Positions 45,565-54,538 of a stretch of 64,000 nucleotides of DNA are shown piece after piece; the first letter of the stretch is position 1; every line of letters starts with the position of its first letter. A model generated the notes under the pieces. It saw only the letters and a program-made list of their open reading frames with translations, was not told where the DNA came from and did not search any database. The position numbers were made by a program, and so were the translations under genes. Location: assembly GCA_013373205.1 (NCBI GenBank), contig JABXIG010000005.1, positions 1 through 64,000 on the forward strand, given 5' to 3'. Origin of the DNA: Methylocystaceae bacterium. GTDB taxonomy: Bacteria; Pseudomonadota; Alphaproteobacteria; Rhodospirillales; Terasakiellaceae.

Positions 45565-47022
45565 ATGAAACTCTTTCGTATTCGTGGCGGCGTTCACCCA
45601 AAAGAAAACAAGCACTTAACTGAAGACAAGCCGATCAGCCCGCTGCCTTTGTTCTTTTACTATCATATCCCGTTACAACAACATATCGGCGCCCCTGCCG
45701 AACCGGAAGTCGTAGTCGGTGATCGTGTGCTTAAAGGTCAACTGATCGCGTCTGCACGAGGGATGATTTCAGCAAATATTCATGCCCCAACCTCGGGGAC
45801 AATTACTGCCATTGGTCCTTATATTGCCCCTCATGCCTCAGGCCTTCAGGGACGTACCATCACCCTTGAAGCTGATGGCAAGGATGAATGGGCCGAACTG
45901 CCTGCCCCGATGGATTGGCAAAATGCCAAACCTGTTGAAATTTCCAAACGCGTGCGTGAATGTGGCGTTGTCGGCATGGGCGGGGCAACTTTTCCATCTT
46001 CCGTTAAATTGAACCTTGGTGGCCGTTACGAGCTGGACACACTGGTGTTAAACGGGTCTGAATGTGAACCGTACTTGACCTGTGATGACCGTTTGATGCA
46101 GGAACAGGCTGACGAGGTTATCGAAGGCATTTTAATTATGGCAAAATCCTTAGGGGTCGGAAAAGCCTATATCGGAATTGAAAAAAACAAACCCGATGCC
46201 ATCGAGAAAATGACCGAAGCCGCCAAAGAATATCCCGGCATCACCGTTGTTGCTTTACCCACCCGCTACCCTATGGGGTCGGAAAAACATCTTGTTCAGA
46301 CTTTAACAGGGAAAGAAACACCCGCGCGTGGCCTGACAGCCGATATAGGTGTTGTGGTTCATAACGTTGCCACGGCCAAGGCCGTTTATGATGCCGTGTC
46401 CAAAGGGGTTCCGTTGATTGAACGGATCGTCACTGTTTCTGGTCGCGCCATCAAAACACCGCGCAATTTGAAAGTTCTGGTTGGAACCATCATTGAAGAT
46501 TTGATCGATTTCTGCGGGGGCTATACCGAACCCCCGCAACAGATTTTAAGTGGCGGCCCTATGATGGGACAGCCGATCCGGTCCACCTCCATCCCGTTGG
46601 TGAAAGGGGCAAATGGGGTACTGGCCTTGAATGAAGAAGATATCAAACAAGATGACCAGATGCCCTGTATCCGCTGTGCCAGTTGTGTCGCGGCCTGCCC
46701 TTGCGGTCTCGTACCGCTTGAAATGTCGGCCCATATCCGTGCTGACGATCTGGAAGGTGCTGTCAAACTGGGCTTACAAGACTGCATTTCCTGCGGATCC
46801 TGTTCTTATACCTGTCCGTCGCGTATTCCGTTGGTTCAAACATTCAATTACGCCAAAGGGAAATTGACAGAAACCCAACGCACCCAACACCGCCAGGAAG
46901 AAACCAAACGTCTGGCAGAGGCTCGAACCATCCGCATGGAAAAAGAAGCCAAAGCCAAACGTGAAGCCATGATGCGCAAAAAAGCTGCCATGGCTGCCAA
47001 AAGAAAGAAGAGTGCCTCATGA
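45565..47022 (+). CDS. rnfC: RnfC, NADH-binding subunit
   Basis: The 485-residue protein has GVVGMGGATFPSSVKL (FMN/NADH site, ~135-150) and two [4Fe-4S] motifs (CIRCASCVAACP, CISCGSCSYTCP). A Lys/Ala/Glu-rich helical tail of ~60 residues follows. It oxidises NADH and feeds the complex. Its stop overlaps the rnfD ATG (atga). Confidence 0.95.
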   Translation: MKLFRIRGGVHPKENKHLTEDKPISPLPLFFYYHIPLQQHIGAPAEPEVVVGDRVLKGQLIASARGMISANIHAPTSGTITAIGPYIAPHASGLQGRTITLEADGKDEWAELPAPMDWQNAKPVEISKRVRECGVVGMGGATFPSSVKLNLGGRYELDTLVLNGSECEPYLTCDDRLMQEQADEVIEGILIMAKSLGVGKAYIGIEKNKPDAIEKMTEAAKEYPGITVVALPTRYPMGSEKHLVQTLTGKETPARGLTADIGVVVHNVATAKAVYDAVSKGVPLIERIVTVSGRAIKTPRNLKVLVGTIIEDLIDFCGGYTEPPQQILSGGPMMGQPIRSTSIPLVKGANGVLALNEEDIKQDDQMPCIRCASCVAACPCGLVPLEMSAHIRADDLEGAVKLGLQDCISCGSCSYTCPSRIPLVQTFNYAKGKLTETQRTQHRQEETKRLAEARTIRMEKEAKAKREAMMRKKAAMAAKRKKSAS

Positions 47023-48098
47023 AACAACTTCCTCTCGTCGCAGGCCCTTTTATTCACAAAGGCAACACTGTTCAAAAAACCATGTTGCTTGTTATTTTGG
47101 CCCTTGTTCCGGCAACCGCTTACGGGATTTACCTATTCGGTCTGCCCGCGCTTTATCTGTTTGCCACCACCATCGCGGCTTGTGTGCTGATCGAAATGGC
47201 GTGCCTGAAACTGGCGGGAAAAAAGGTTAAACCCTTTATCTTTGATGGGTCCGCTGTCCTGACTGGCTGGTTGCTCGCCATGACCTTACCGCCTTGGGCG
47301 CCATGGTGGATTGGTGTTGTCGGTGCTATTTTGGCAATCGCCATCGGTAAACATGTATTTGGGGGACTGGGGCAAAACCTGTTTAATCCGGCCATGGTTG
47401 CACGAGTGGCATTGCTGATCTCTTTCCCTGTGGAAATGACCAAATTCACCCATCCCACCCCCCTGTTCAGCGAAAAAAGCCCTGATGCTGCCGCCGCAAC
47501 GGATGTGACTTTTGGGCAAGCCTCTACGATTGACGGGGTGTCCAGTGCCTCCACGCTCGGCCATATCAAAACAGAAGTGTCTTTGGGCCATAGCGCCCAA
47601 GACCTGATTGCCAACGGATTTGACCTGATCACCCAAAGCTTAGGCAATGTACCGGGCAGTCTGGGGGAAACGTCAGCTATCTCGATCCTGATCGGTGGCT
47701 TGTTCCTGCTGGCGATGCGGGTCATCTCTTGGCATATACCGCTTTCCATGATTGTGGGCGTCGGCTTGTTTGCGCAAATTTTCCACACCATTGACCCCAG
47801 CAAATACGCCGGTGCCGATGTGCATATTTTAGGTGGAGCAACCCTTTTAGGGGCCTTTTTCATTGCCACAGACCTTGTGACCTCACCTGTAAGCAAGACG
47901 GCACAGATTATCTTTGGCTTTGCCATCGGGGTGTTGGTCTACATCATCCGTACCTGGGGCGGCTACCCAGAAGGCATGGCCTTTGCCGTGCTGTTGATGA
48001 ACGCTGTCACACCTTTGCTGGATCGTTACATCAAGCCGCGCGTCTATGGCCGTGATCGCAAAGGCACACCCTTGGAATTTGGGGAGAAAAAATCATGA
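47019..48098 (+). CDS. rnfD: RnfD, flavinylated membrane subunit
   Basis: This 359-residue NqrB-like membrane protein (IGKHVFGGLGQNLFNPAMVA) has about nine hydrophobic segments. The covalent-FMN site appears as DGVSSASTLG, with a Ser-Ala-Ser-Thr core where SGATP-like sequences are usual. ApbE at 20-21 kb is the probable FMN transferase. It overlaps rnfC and rnfG by atga. Confidence 0.94.
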   Translation: MKQLPLVAGPFIHKGNTVQKTMLLVILALVPATAYGIYLFGLPALYLFATTIAACVLIEMACLKLAGKKVKPFIFDGSAVLTGWLLAMTLPPWAPWWIGVVGAILAIAIGKHVFGGLGQNLFNPAMVARVALLISFPVEMTKFTHPTPLFSEKSPDAAAATDVTFGQASTIDGVSSASTLGHIKTEVSLGHSAQDLIANGFDLITQSLGNVPGSLGETSAISILIGGLFLLAMRVISWHIPLSMIVGVGLFAQIFHTIDPSKYAGADVHILGGATLLGAFFIATDLVTSPVSKTAQIIFGFAIGVLVYIIRTWGGYPEGMAFAVLLMNAVTPLLDRYIKPRVYGRDRKGTPLEFGEKKS

Positions 48099-48778
48099 GC
48101 GATGATGTAAAAGAAAACGAAGACGTCAAAAAAGAAGAAACAGAAGACACCAAAGCTGAAGCCCCCAAAATTTCATTTCGTGAAAAAATCCCTTATCAGG
48201 CAATCCTGCTCGGTGGGTTTGCACTGGCCGCATCGACTTTGCTGGCAACCGGAAACGAAAGCACACAAGCGGCCATTGCTGAACGTCTGCGAGAAGATTT
48301 ACTGTCTTCACTGGAAGAAGTCGTCCCCCAAAAAACCCACAGCAATGATTTGTTAGAAGACATCATCACCCTGCCGCGCGCCGATGGGACCGAAGCCACC
48401 ATCTATCGCGGCCAGAAAAATGGTCAAGTCACGGCCCTTGCATACGGAATGGTCGGACAAGGTTACGCCGGGGCTATTTCGGTCATTATGGGAGTGGATG
48501 CAACAGGTGAAATTTTGGGCGTGCGCGTTCTTAGTCATGCCGAAACACCGGGTCTTGGCGACAAGATTGAAGTTGCAAAAAACAACTGGATTACCAAATT
48601 CACCGGCCTGTCTTTCGATAATCTGGTACCAGAAAAATGGAAAGTCAAAAAAGACGGGGGTCATTTTGACCAATTTAGTGGCGCGACCATTACACCGCGC
48701 GCGGTTGTCTCTGCCGTAACGAAGGGCCTTAATTTCTACAAAGACAACAAGGAAAAACTGTTGGAGGTCAAAAAATGA
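48095..48778 (+). CDS. rnfG: RnfG, flavinylated subunit
   Basis: The 227-residue protein has one membrane helix (~35-52) and a periplasmic FMN-binding domain ending with the flavinylation motif SGATITPRAVV. A ~30-residue Lys/Asp/Glu-rich cytosolic extension precedes the helix, which is longer than in most RnfG. ApbE should attach FMN to the motif Thr. It overlaps rnfE by atga. Confidence 0.93.
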   Translation: MSDDVKENEDVKKEETEDTKAEAPKISFREKIPYQAILLGGFALAASTLLATGNESTQAAIAERLREDLLSSLEEVVPQKTHSNDLLEDIITLPRADGTEATIYRGQKNGQVTALAYGMVGQGYAGAISVIMGVDATGEILGVRVLSHAETPGLGDKIEVAKNNWITKFTGLSFDNLVPEKWKVKKDGGHFDQFSGATITPRAVVSAVTKGLNFYKDNKEKLLEVKK

Positions 48779-49473
48779 GTGACACTGTCAATTACAAACA
48801 AATCACCGTTGATGGCCTGTGGTCCAACAATGTGGTCTTTGCCCAAATGCTTGCCCTGTGTCCCCTTTTGGCTGTGACTGGAACGGCAACCAATGGGTTA
48901 GGCATGGGATTGGCCAGTACGGTTGTAATGGTGGCATCCGGCCTTGTGGTTTCCTTGCTGCGCGGCTTGATTACCCCGCATGTACGTATTCCGTCTTTTG
49001 TATTGATTATTGCATGTCTCGTCACGTTGGTGGATATGGCGATGAATGCCTGGGTGCATGACCTTTATAAAGTTTTGGGTCTGTTTATCCCGTTGATCGT
49101 AACCAACTGTGCCATTTTGGGTCGTGCTGAATCTTTTGCCTTTCGTCAGGCGCCCTTTGCTGCGGCCTATGACGGTTTGATGATGGGACTTGGCTTTACC
49201 TTTGCCTTGACTTTATTAGGGGCAGTTCGCGAAATTTTGGGTAGCGGCACCTTATTTGCCAACGCCCCGCTTTTATTAGGTGACGCTTTTGCTTTTATGG
49301 AACTAGTGCTGATCCCGGATTACAAAGGATTTTTATTGTTAATCCTGCCACCGGGGGGCTTTTTAATGCTGGGCTTTATTCTGGCTGTGAAACGTCTGAT
49401 CGACAACAAAGTCACCAAAAAACGTGAAGCAAAAGAAGAAACTGCAGTTTCTGTTGAGGAGGCGTTGGCATGA
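48775..49473 (+). CDS. rnfE: RnfE, membrane subunit
   Basis: This 232-residue RnfA-related protein has six membrane segments with VFAQMLALCPLLAVTG and LIVTNCAILGRAESFA; its two Cys pair with those of RnfA for the intramembrane cluster. The C-terminal tail is charged. Its stop overlaps rnfH by atga. Confidence 0.94.
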   Translation: MSDTVNYKQITVDGLWSNNVVFAQMLALCPLLAVTGTATNGLGMGLASTVVMVASGLVVSLLRGLITPHVRIPSFVLIIACLVTLVDMAMNAWVHDLYKVLGLFIPLIVTNCAILGRAESFAFRQAPFAAAYDGLMMGLGFTFALTLLGAVREILGSGTLFANAPLLLGDAFAFMELVLIPDYKGFLLLILPPGGFLMLGFILAVKRLIDNKVTKKREAKEETAVSVEEALA

Positions 49474-49739
49474 ATGTCGGTATCGTTTATGGCACAGCCA
49501 TCAAGCAAGTCTGGCTAAAAATGGAAGTTCCCGATGGATCCACTGTGCAGGATGCCATCGATATTTCAGGTATTCTGGAACAATTCCCCGAAATTGATCT
49601 GGAAACGCAGAAAGTCGGGGTCTTTGGCCGCATTACTAAACTGGACCGGGTTTTGGAAGCCGGTGAGCGTGTGGAGATTTATCGCCCGATCACAGCCGAC
49701 CCTGAAACCGTTGAACGTCGTGATATACAGGCTGACTGA
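49470..49739 (+). CDS. rnfH: RnfH, ubiquitin-like accessory protein
   Basis: The 89-residue beta-grasp protein (IKQVWLKMEVPDGSTVQDAI, GVFGRITKLDRVLEAGERVE) fits the RnfH/UPF0125 family found at the end of nif-linked rnf operons. Its role is unknown, possibly in complex assembly. It abuts the next gene by one base. Confidence 0.9.
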   Translation: MNVGIVYGTAIKQVWLKMEVPDGSTVQDAIDISGILEQFPEIDLETQKVGVFGRITKLDRVLEAGERVEIYRPITADPETVERRDIQAD

Positions 49740-50239
49740 TGTTTGAGAATGCTCCAGACAACTGGATGGATCGGCGCGATTATCCCGATCTTCCCGAAGA
49801 AGCAGAACAAGCCTTGCGTGCCGCTGCCCTGCATTGGGAAGAACCGGAAAAAGCCGAACAGTATCTCGCCACCGCACGAGAGTTGGCTGATGACCATCTT
49901 CAAGTTCATATTGCGACCTATAAATTCCTGTTCTATTCCCATCAATACGAAAAAGCCTGCGTTGCTGCACAAAGCTGCATTGATCTAATCCTTTTAAAAC
50001 GTCAAATCCACAAACCCATGTTGGAACTGACACCGGATGATGCCCCTTTTGACACATTTGATCCTGAACTGCGTTTTTTGATGAACGCCATTATGGCTTA
50101 TGGTTATTGCCATTTGCGCCAAGGCACAATGAAGGAAGGCAAAGAGGTTCTTGATCTCCTCGCCACATTAGACAGTGCCAAACAGACATCCGTTCTTAAT
50201 CTGTTGGATATTGTTGACAATGATGCAGAAGATGAGTGA
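49739..50239 (+). CDS. Unrecognised TPR-like protein at end of rnf operon
   Basis: This 166-residue helical protein has a TPR-like pattern (AEQALRAAALHWEEPEKAEQ, QVHIATYKFLFYSHQYEKAC, MAYGYCHLRQGTMKEGKEVL). It has no signal or membrane helix. It shares a base with the rnfH stop, so it is the eighth gene of the rnf operon. I cannot name it; a scaffold or assembly role for Rnf is inference. Confidence 0.8.
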   Translation: MFENAPDNWMDRRDYPDLPEEAEQALRAAALHWEEPEKAEQYLATARELADDHLQVHIATYKFLFYSHQYEKACVAAQSCIDLILLKRQIHKPMLELTPDDAPFDTFDPELRFLMNAIMAYGYCHLRQGTMKEGKEVLDLLATLDSAKQTSVLNLLDIVDNDAEDE

Positions 50240-50242
50240 GTT

Positions 50243-50258
50243 TGTCGCATTGGTGACA
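50243..50258. promoter_or_regulatory. NifA upstream activator site (fesII)
   Basis: TGT-cgcattggtg-ACA, in the palindrome TTGTCGC...GACAA, starts 4 nt after the preceding stop codon and is about 68 nt upstream of the predicted start of transcription. Confidence 0.85.
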
Positions 50259-50290
50259 AGAAATTTTATTTATTTTCAATAGCTTAATTC

Positions 50291-50306
50291 TGGCCCACTC
50301 TTTGCT
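50291..50306 (+). promoter_or_regulatory. Sigma-54 promoter of fesII
   Basis: TGGCCC-ACTCT-TTGCT is a -24/-12 match, about 45 nt before the fesII ATG. Confidence 0.85.
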
Positions 50307-50351
50307 GGTACCCCTTTGTCGATTCACAATGCCAACACCAAGGGGGTAGTT

Positions 50352-50720
50352 ATGGCTAACGTATATTTCACATCACCGTTGATGAAGAAAAACAAAAAGG
50401 TTGAAGCTGTTGCAGGTAAACGCAGCACGCTTTTGGGTCTTGCCGAAGAAAATTCTATTAAAATTCCGTGTGAATGCCGCGACGGCGAATGCGGTTCCTG
50501 TCTGGTTAAAATTACACATCTGGATGGCGAGCGCATCAAAGGCATCATGTTGACGGATAAGGAGAAGAACGTTCTGAAATCTATCGGCAAATTGCCGAAA
50601 TCAGAAGAAGAACGTGCTGCTGTTAACGATCTACCGCCAACCTACCGCCTAGCTTGTCAAACCATCGTCACCGATGAAGACATTTTGGTTGAATTCACTG
50701 GTGAGCCGGGTGGCGCATAA
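50352..50720 (+). CDS. fesII: Shethna protein II (FeSII), nitrogenase-protective ferredoxin
   Basis: This 122-residue [2Fe-2S] protein has C-x4-C-x2-C (CRDGECGSC) and [11 protein letters not shown], and it follows Azotobacter FeSII almost residue for residue over [17 protein letters not shown] and KSEEERAAV. FeSII binds oxidised nitrogenase and holds it in an inactive, oxygen-tolerant complex. The ATG at 50352 follows agggggt. It is monocistronic from its own sigma-54/NifA promoter, with a terminator after it. An extra Cys sits two residues before the cluster motif. Confidence 0.93.
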   Translation: MANVYFTSPLMKKNKKVEAVAGKRSTLLGLAEENSIKIPCECRDGECGSCLVKITHLDGERIKGIMLTDKEKNVLKSIGKLPKSEEERAAVNDLPPTYRLACQTIVTDEDILVEFTGEPGGA

Positions 50721-50729
50721 CCCATCACA

Positions 50730-50773
50730 AAGGCCCCTTCATTCGTCCCACTGAAGGGGCCTTCTTGTTTTTT
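50730..50773 (+). terminator. Terminator of fesII
   Basis: The 11-bp stem aaggccccttc / gaaggggcctt with a 12-nt loop is followed by a T-rich run, starting about 10 nt after the stop. Confidence 0.9.
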
Positions 50774-50792
50774 ACTTGAAGGAATAAACATA

Positions 50793-51356
50793 ATGCTTTT
50801 CGATACGTTTAAAGATCAGGAACTGATTTGGCAATCCAACGTCAGTGGTGACACAAGCTGTGGTAAATATGCTTTCCGTGGCGACCTTGCCATCACATTG
50901 GGCGATATGCACGAAGCTTCCAACACCCGCAACCAACCCAAATGCATTCTGGAAAGTGCCAACATTCTTGCTGACGCAGAGCAATTTATTTTTGTATCCG
51001 GCAGCTTGTTGTCTTTGGATGATATCCCGGCCTTTGTTGAACGTTATGGTCAATATATTGCGGATGACGTCAAAGTTATGCTGTATGTTGTTGATACTTC
51101 CAAACCCATGTTCATCGAATATGAAGGCAAACAGCTTTACATCAACACCTATGAAGACAGCACCGTCTGGCAATTGTTGATGGAAGACCTTTATGTTGAA
51201 AAATCCGACATGAAAGGCCAAAGCCCACAAGACAAACTGGTCACCATGTATGAAGCCTGTAAAGACTTTAAACCCAAATATGACACTGTGTCTTATGACG
51301 ACGCTTTAGGCTTTAAAATCGAAGGTGCAAAACGTGCCATCCACGGCGCTGTTTAA
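50793..51356 (+). CDS. Unrecognised 187-residue protein between fesII and reductase
   Basis: I do not recognise this family. It is a cytosolic alpha/beta protein with three Cys, no signal peptide and no obvious metal motif; notable stretches are KCILESANILADAEQF, DVKVMLYVVDTSK and TYEDSTVWQLLMED. An aagga site precedes the ATG. It follows the fesII terminator, with no sigma-54 promoter of its own seen, and is paired with the next small gene. A nitrogenase-related role is suggested only by position. Confidence 0.75.
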   Translation: MLFDTFKDQELIWQSNVSGDTSCGKYAFRGDLAITLGDMHEASNTRNQPKCILESANILADAEQFIFVSGSLLSLDDIPAFVERYGQYIADDVKVMLYVVDTSKPMFIEYEGKQLYINTYEDSTVWQLLMEDLYVEKSDMKGQSPQDKLVTMYEACKDFKPKYDTVSYDDALGFKIEGAKRAIHGAV

Positions 51357-51380
51357 AGCGTCCTGAGAAGGTCTGGTTGG

Positions 51381-51692
51381 ATGAGCTATCCCGGTGCTGA
51401 AGATTATCTGCATTGCTTTAGTTTATATGGTGATGATATCCGTACAATGTATCTGGATCATGACGAGGGACGCTATGAGTTCCTGTTTGAACGGATTTTG
51501 CGCATGCTCATCCAACAATCTTCCTTCAACACAAAAATTCCCCTCCCCTTTAAAATTACCGCACGCAAGATCCTGTCGGGCGACCCAGAAGCGCGCAGCT
51601 ATATGTCCGATCCTGAAAAGCGTAATTTTATGCTGAGCGACCTTTACGATTTTGTCCTATTGCAGCATAAAATCAACCAACGCAACATGTAG
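51381..51692 (+). CDS. Unrecognised 103-residue protein
   Basis: The small, mainly helical protein (GEDYL-like start, YEFLFERILRMLIQQSSF, FMLSDLYDFVLLQHKI) has no cysteine cluster or signal peptide. It starts 24 nt after the 187-residue gene with an agaagg site, so the two probably form an operon. Its stop codon lies inside the NifA site of the next gene. I cannot assign a family. Confidence 0.72.
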   Translation: MSYPGAEDYLHCFSLYGDDIRTMYLDHDEGRYEFLFERILRMLIQQSSFNTKIPLPFKITARKILSGDPEARSYMSDPEKRNFMLSDLYDFVLLQHKINQRNM

Positions 51693-51703
51693 GTTTTGCG
51701 ACA
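51688..51703. promoter_or_regulatory. NifA upstream activator site (reductase operon)
   Basis: TGT-aggttttgcg-ACA overlaps the stop codon of the 103-residue gene and lies about 76 nt upstream of the predicted transcription start. Confidence 0.75.
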
Positions 51704-51743
51704 AAAATAAATTTATACATTATTTTTCAATGATTTAATTTAT

Positions 51744-51759
51744 TGGCACAATATTCGCT
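51744..51759 (+). promoter_or_regulatory. Sigma-54 promoter of reductase-modBC operon
   Basis: TGGCAC-AATAT-TCGCT has the correct spacing with one off-consensus base in the -12 box, about 43 nt before the ATG. Confidence 0.78.
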
Positions 51760-51802
51760 GTGGGCTTTTTAAATGATGATTTAAAAAGAAAAGGGTCCCC
51801 CC

Positions 51803-52759
51803 ATGTCACAAGACAGTTTTGTTGCCGAAGTAAAACGCAAATGGCCCATCGCGGAAAATACCTTTGCCTTTGAACTGGTCGGTGCCAATGATACCGTCCT
51901 TCCCCGCTTTGAAGCTGGCGCGCATATCGATATCATTGCCGGACAGGACCTCACCCGACAATATTCTATCGCCAGCAATCCAGCCGTTGAAAACAGCTAC
52001 ATTCTGGGAATTTTAAAAACACCCAACCCACAAGGGGTTTCAAGCGCCGTTTGTGAACGGGTGGAAGTCGGCAGCCTGTTGCGTTTGGCAGGCCCGCGTA
52101 ATCACTTTCCACTGGATGAAGAAGCGCCGTTTAGCCTATTAATCGGCGGCGGGATCGGCATTACACCCATGCTTGCGATGGCGCACCGCCTGCATGAAAC
52201 CGGCAAACCCTTTGCCATGCATTTCTTTGCCCGCAACCATAGCGCTGCACCTTTTATCAACGAGATAAAAGACCTGCCTTTTGCCGATCAGGTGACAACC
52301 TATTTCGATGAAAACGATGGCAACCCGCAACTGAACCTGCAAAAAATCCTGCTCGGTGCACCCACAGGTGCCCATGTATACACCTGCGGACCCACCGGTT
52401 TTATGAATATGGTTATCGACATGTCCAAGCAGGTCATGCCGGAAGACCGTATTCATAAAGAATTTTTTGAATTTGAAGAAAAGACCGTTGAAAACACCGC
52501 CTTTGAAATTGAAATCAAAAGCACAGGTCAAGTCCTGAGCGTACCGGAAGACCGCAGCGTCATTGATGTCTTGCAGGAAAGCGGCGTCTTTGTGCCGCGC
52601 AATTGCCCTAAAGGTGTGTGTGGAGCCTGTGCCCGTCAGGTGCTGGAAGGTGAAATTGATCACCGCGACAGTGTCTTGCCGGACATTGCACGCAATCAAG
52701 GTTATATGCTTCTTTGTGTCTCGCGCGCGAAAAGCGAGCGTTTGCTGCTGGATTTATAA
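51803..52759 (+). CDS. PDR/VanB-type ferredoxin reductase (flavin, NAD, [2Fe-2S])
   Basis: This 318-residue protein has an FMN-binding barrel (RQYSIASNP), an NAD domain (LLIGGGIGITPMLAMA, YTCGPTGFM) and a C-terminal plant-type [2Fe-2S] domain (CPKGVCGAC plus a distal Cys). This is the phthalate-dioxygenase-reductase layout. No oxygenase partner is nearby. It is driven by a sigma-54/NifA promoter and sits 3 nt before modB. Electron supply to a nif ferredoxin or FeSII is an inference. Confidence 0.87.
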   Translation: MSQDSFVAEVKRKWPIAENTFAFELVGANDTVLPRFEAGAHIDIIAGQDLTRQYSIASNPAVENSYILGILKTPNPQGVSSAVCERVEVGSLLRLAGPRNHFPLDEEAPFSLLIGGGIGITPMLAMAHRLHETGKPFAMHFFARNHSAAPFINEIKDLPFADQVTTYFDENDGNPQLNLQKILLGAPTGAHVYTCGPTGFMNMVIDMSKQVMPEDRIHKEFFEFEEKTVENTAFEIEIKSTGQVLSVPEDRSVIDVLQESGVFVPRNCPKGVCGACARQVLEGEIDHRDSVLPDIARNQGYMLLCVSRAKSERLLLDL

Positions 52760-52762
52760 GGA

Positions 52763-53428
52763 ATGGGTGAAGCAGTCTCACTCACCCTTAAACTCGCAAC
52801 GATCACCACAATCATTCTGCTGATCGTCGGCACCCCTTTGGCTTGGTGGCTGGCGCGCAGCAAGGCCTGGTATAAAGAAATGATCGGGGCGGTCGTGGCC
52901 CTGCCCTTGGTCCTGCCGCCCACCGTTTTAGGTTTTTACCTGTTATTGCTATTGGGACCGCACAGTCCAATAGGACAAATGGCCCATATGGTCTTTGGTC
53001 ATAACCTCCCTTTCAGCTTTGAAGGCTTGGTAGTGGGGTCAGTCATCTATTCCCTGCCCTTTGTCGTCCAGCCTGTGCGCAACGCTTTTGAAGCCATTGG
53101 CACACGCCCCTTGGAAGTCGCAGCGACCTTGCGTGCATCGCCCCTTGATATCTTTTTTACCATCGCCCTGCCCCTTGCCAGACCGGGTCTGATCACAGGT
53201 GCAGTCTTGGGGTTTGCCCATACGGTGGGGGAATTTGGTGTGATCTTGATGATCGGCGGTAATATCCCGGGCGAAACACAGGTTCTTTCTATCGCTATTT
53301 ATGATTATGTCGAAACTATGGAATGGGATAAAGCCCACCAGCTATCGGCTGGTATGCTGATCTTTTCCTTCCTTGTCATCTTTATCATGATGGCGGTTGA
53401 AAAACGCATGAGAAAGGCCAACACATGA
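52763..53428 (+). CDS. modB: ModB, molybdate ABC transporter permease
   Basis: The 221-residue permease has about five membrane segments. The EAA-type loop is [20 protein letters not shown], and [14 protein letters not shown] is typical of ModB. It brings molybdate in for FeMo-co. It lies 3 nt after the reductase gene and overlaps modC (atga). No modA is seen in this window. Confidence 0.93.
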   Translation: MGEAVSLTLKLATITTIILLIVGTPLAWWLARSKAWYKEMIGAVVALPLVLPPTVLGFYLLLLLGPHSPIGQMAHMVFGHNLPFSFEGLVVGSVIYSLPFVVQPVRNAFEAIGTRPLEVAATLRASPLDIFFTIALPLARPGLITGAVLGFAHTVGEFGVILMIGGNIPGETQVLSIAIYDYVETMEWDKAHQLSAGMLIFSFLVIFIMMAVEKRMRKANT

Positions 53429-54534
53429 GCCTGATCCGTGCCGAATTCTGTCTGAAGCTTGACCAGTTCGACCTCTATGCCGACCTGACCATCCCCTCTA
53501 GCGGGATCACAGCGATTTTCGGCCCTTCCGGCTGCGGCAAAACAACTTTGCTGCGCTGTATGGCGGGATTGGATCGTTGTGATGAAGGCTATTTTTCCAT
53601 TAATGATACCATATGGCAGGACAACAAAAGCTTCACCCTCCCACATAAACGTGCCATTGGCTATGTCTTTCAGGAAGCCAGCCTTTTTCCCCATCTATCG
53701 GTGAAACAAAACCTGCTCTATGGGCAAAAGCGATCCAAAAGCACCATGGCACTGGATGAAATCACCCAGCTTTTGGGACTAACTGATTTGCTAAAACGAT
53801 CCACAGCCAAACTCTCCGGTGGGGAACGTCAGCGTGTCGCCATCGCACGGGCCCTGTTATGTGATCCTGCGATTTTGTTGATGGATGAACCTTTATCCGC
53901 CCTTGATCGCTTCAGCAAAGAAGAAATCCTGCCTTATCTGGATAAGCTTCAAAAAGACCTATCTATCCCCATCGTCTATGTTACCCATGACTTTAGCGAG
54001 ATTGAACGGCTTGCCAATCAGTTGATCTACATGGAACGTGGCCTTGTTAAAGCACAAGGCCCGCTTGGTGAACTGATCAGCAATCCTGCGCTACCACTAT
54101 CCACCTCCCCACAAGCCGCCAGTGTCTTTGACGGGAAAGTGGTGGATATTGATGCCGAATATGGTCTTGCCACACTGCGGGTAAAAGGCGCAGATATCAT
54201 CGTGTCTAAAAACTATACAGAACTAGGCAGCATTCATCGTTTTAAAGTCGCTGCCAAAGATGTCGGTCTGTGCCGCAACCGTGCAACAGAAGGATCTTCG
54301 ATTATCAATGGTCCGCCCGCGCGCATTATCCGCATCGAACAGGCCGGCCCCTTTAAGATGAATATCCTGATGAAGCTAGGGGCAGAGGGGGACGGCGAAC
54401 CCTTAATAGCCCGCATCACCCGTAAATCATTTGACACCCTCGCCTTGAAAGAGGGCGAACAGGTTCATGCCTTAATCAAAGGGGTGGCCTTGAACGGGTC
54501 TGACCCGTCCTTTACCTATCCCCGCGAAGATTGA
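53425..54534 (+). CDS. modC: ModC, molybdate ABC transporter ATPase
   Basis: This 369-residue ATPase has Walker [10 protein letters not shown], signature [15 protein letters not shown], Walker [13 protein letters not shown] and a C-terminal Mop/TOBE domain (~295-365) for molybdate sensing. It powers ModB. It ends the operon, 4 nt from the convergent maiA stop, with no terminator between them. Confidence 0.94.
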   Translation: MSLIRAEFCLKLDQFDLYADLTIPSSGITAIFGPSGCGKTTLLRCMAGLDRCDEGYFSINDTIWQDNKSFTLPHKRAIGYVFQEASLFPHLSVKQNLLYGQKRSKSTMALDEITQLLGLTDLLKRSTAKLSGGERQRVAIARALLCDPAILLMDEPLSALDRFSKEEILPYLDKLQKDLSIPIVYVTHDFSEIERLANQLIYMERGLVKAQGPLGELISNPALPLSTSPQAASVFDGKVVDIDAEYGLATLRVKGADIIVSKNYTELGSIHRFKVAAKDVGLCRNRATEGSSIINGPPARIIRIEQAGPFKMNILMKLGAEGDGEPLIARITRKSFDTLALKEGEQVHALIKGVALNGSDPSFTYPRED

Positions 54535-54538
54535 ACCT

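Noticed and set aside
47153-47926. 257-codon ORF opposite rnfD
   Set aside because: Shadow of the rnfD coding frame, with no initiation signal.
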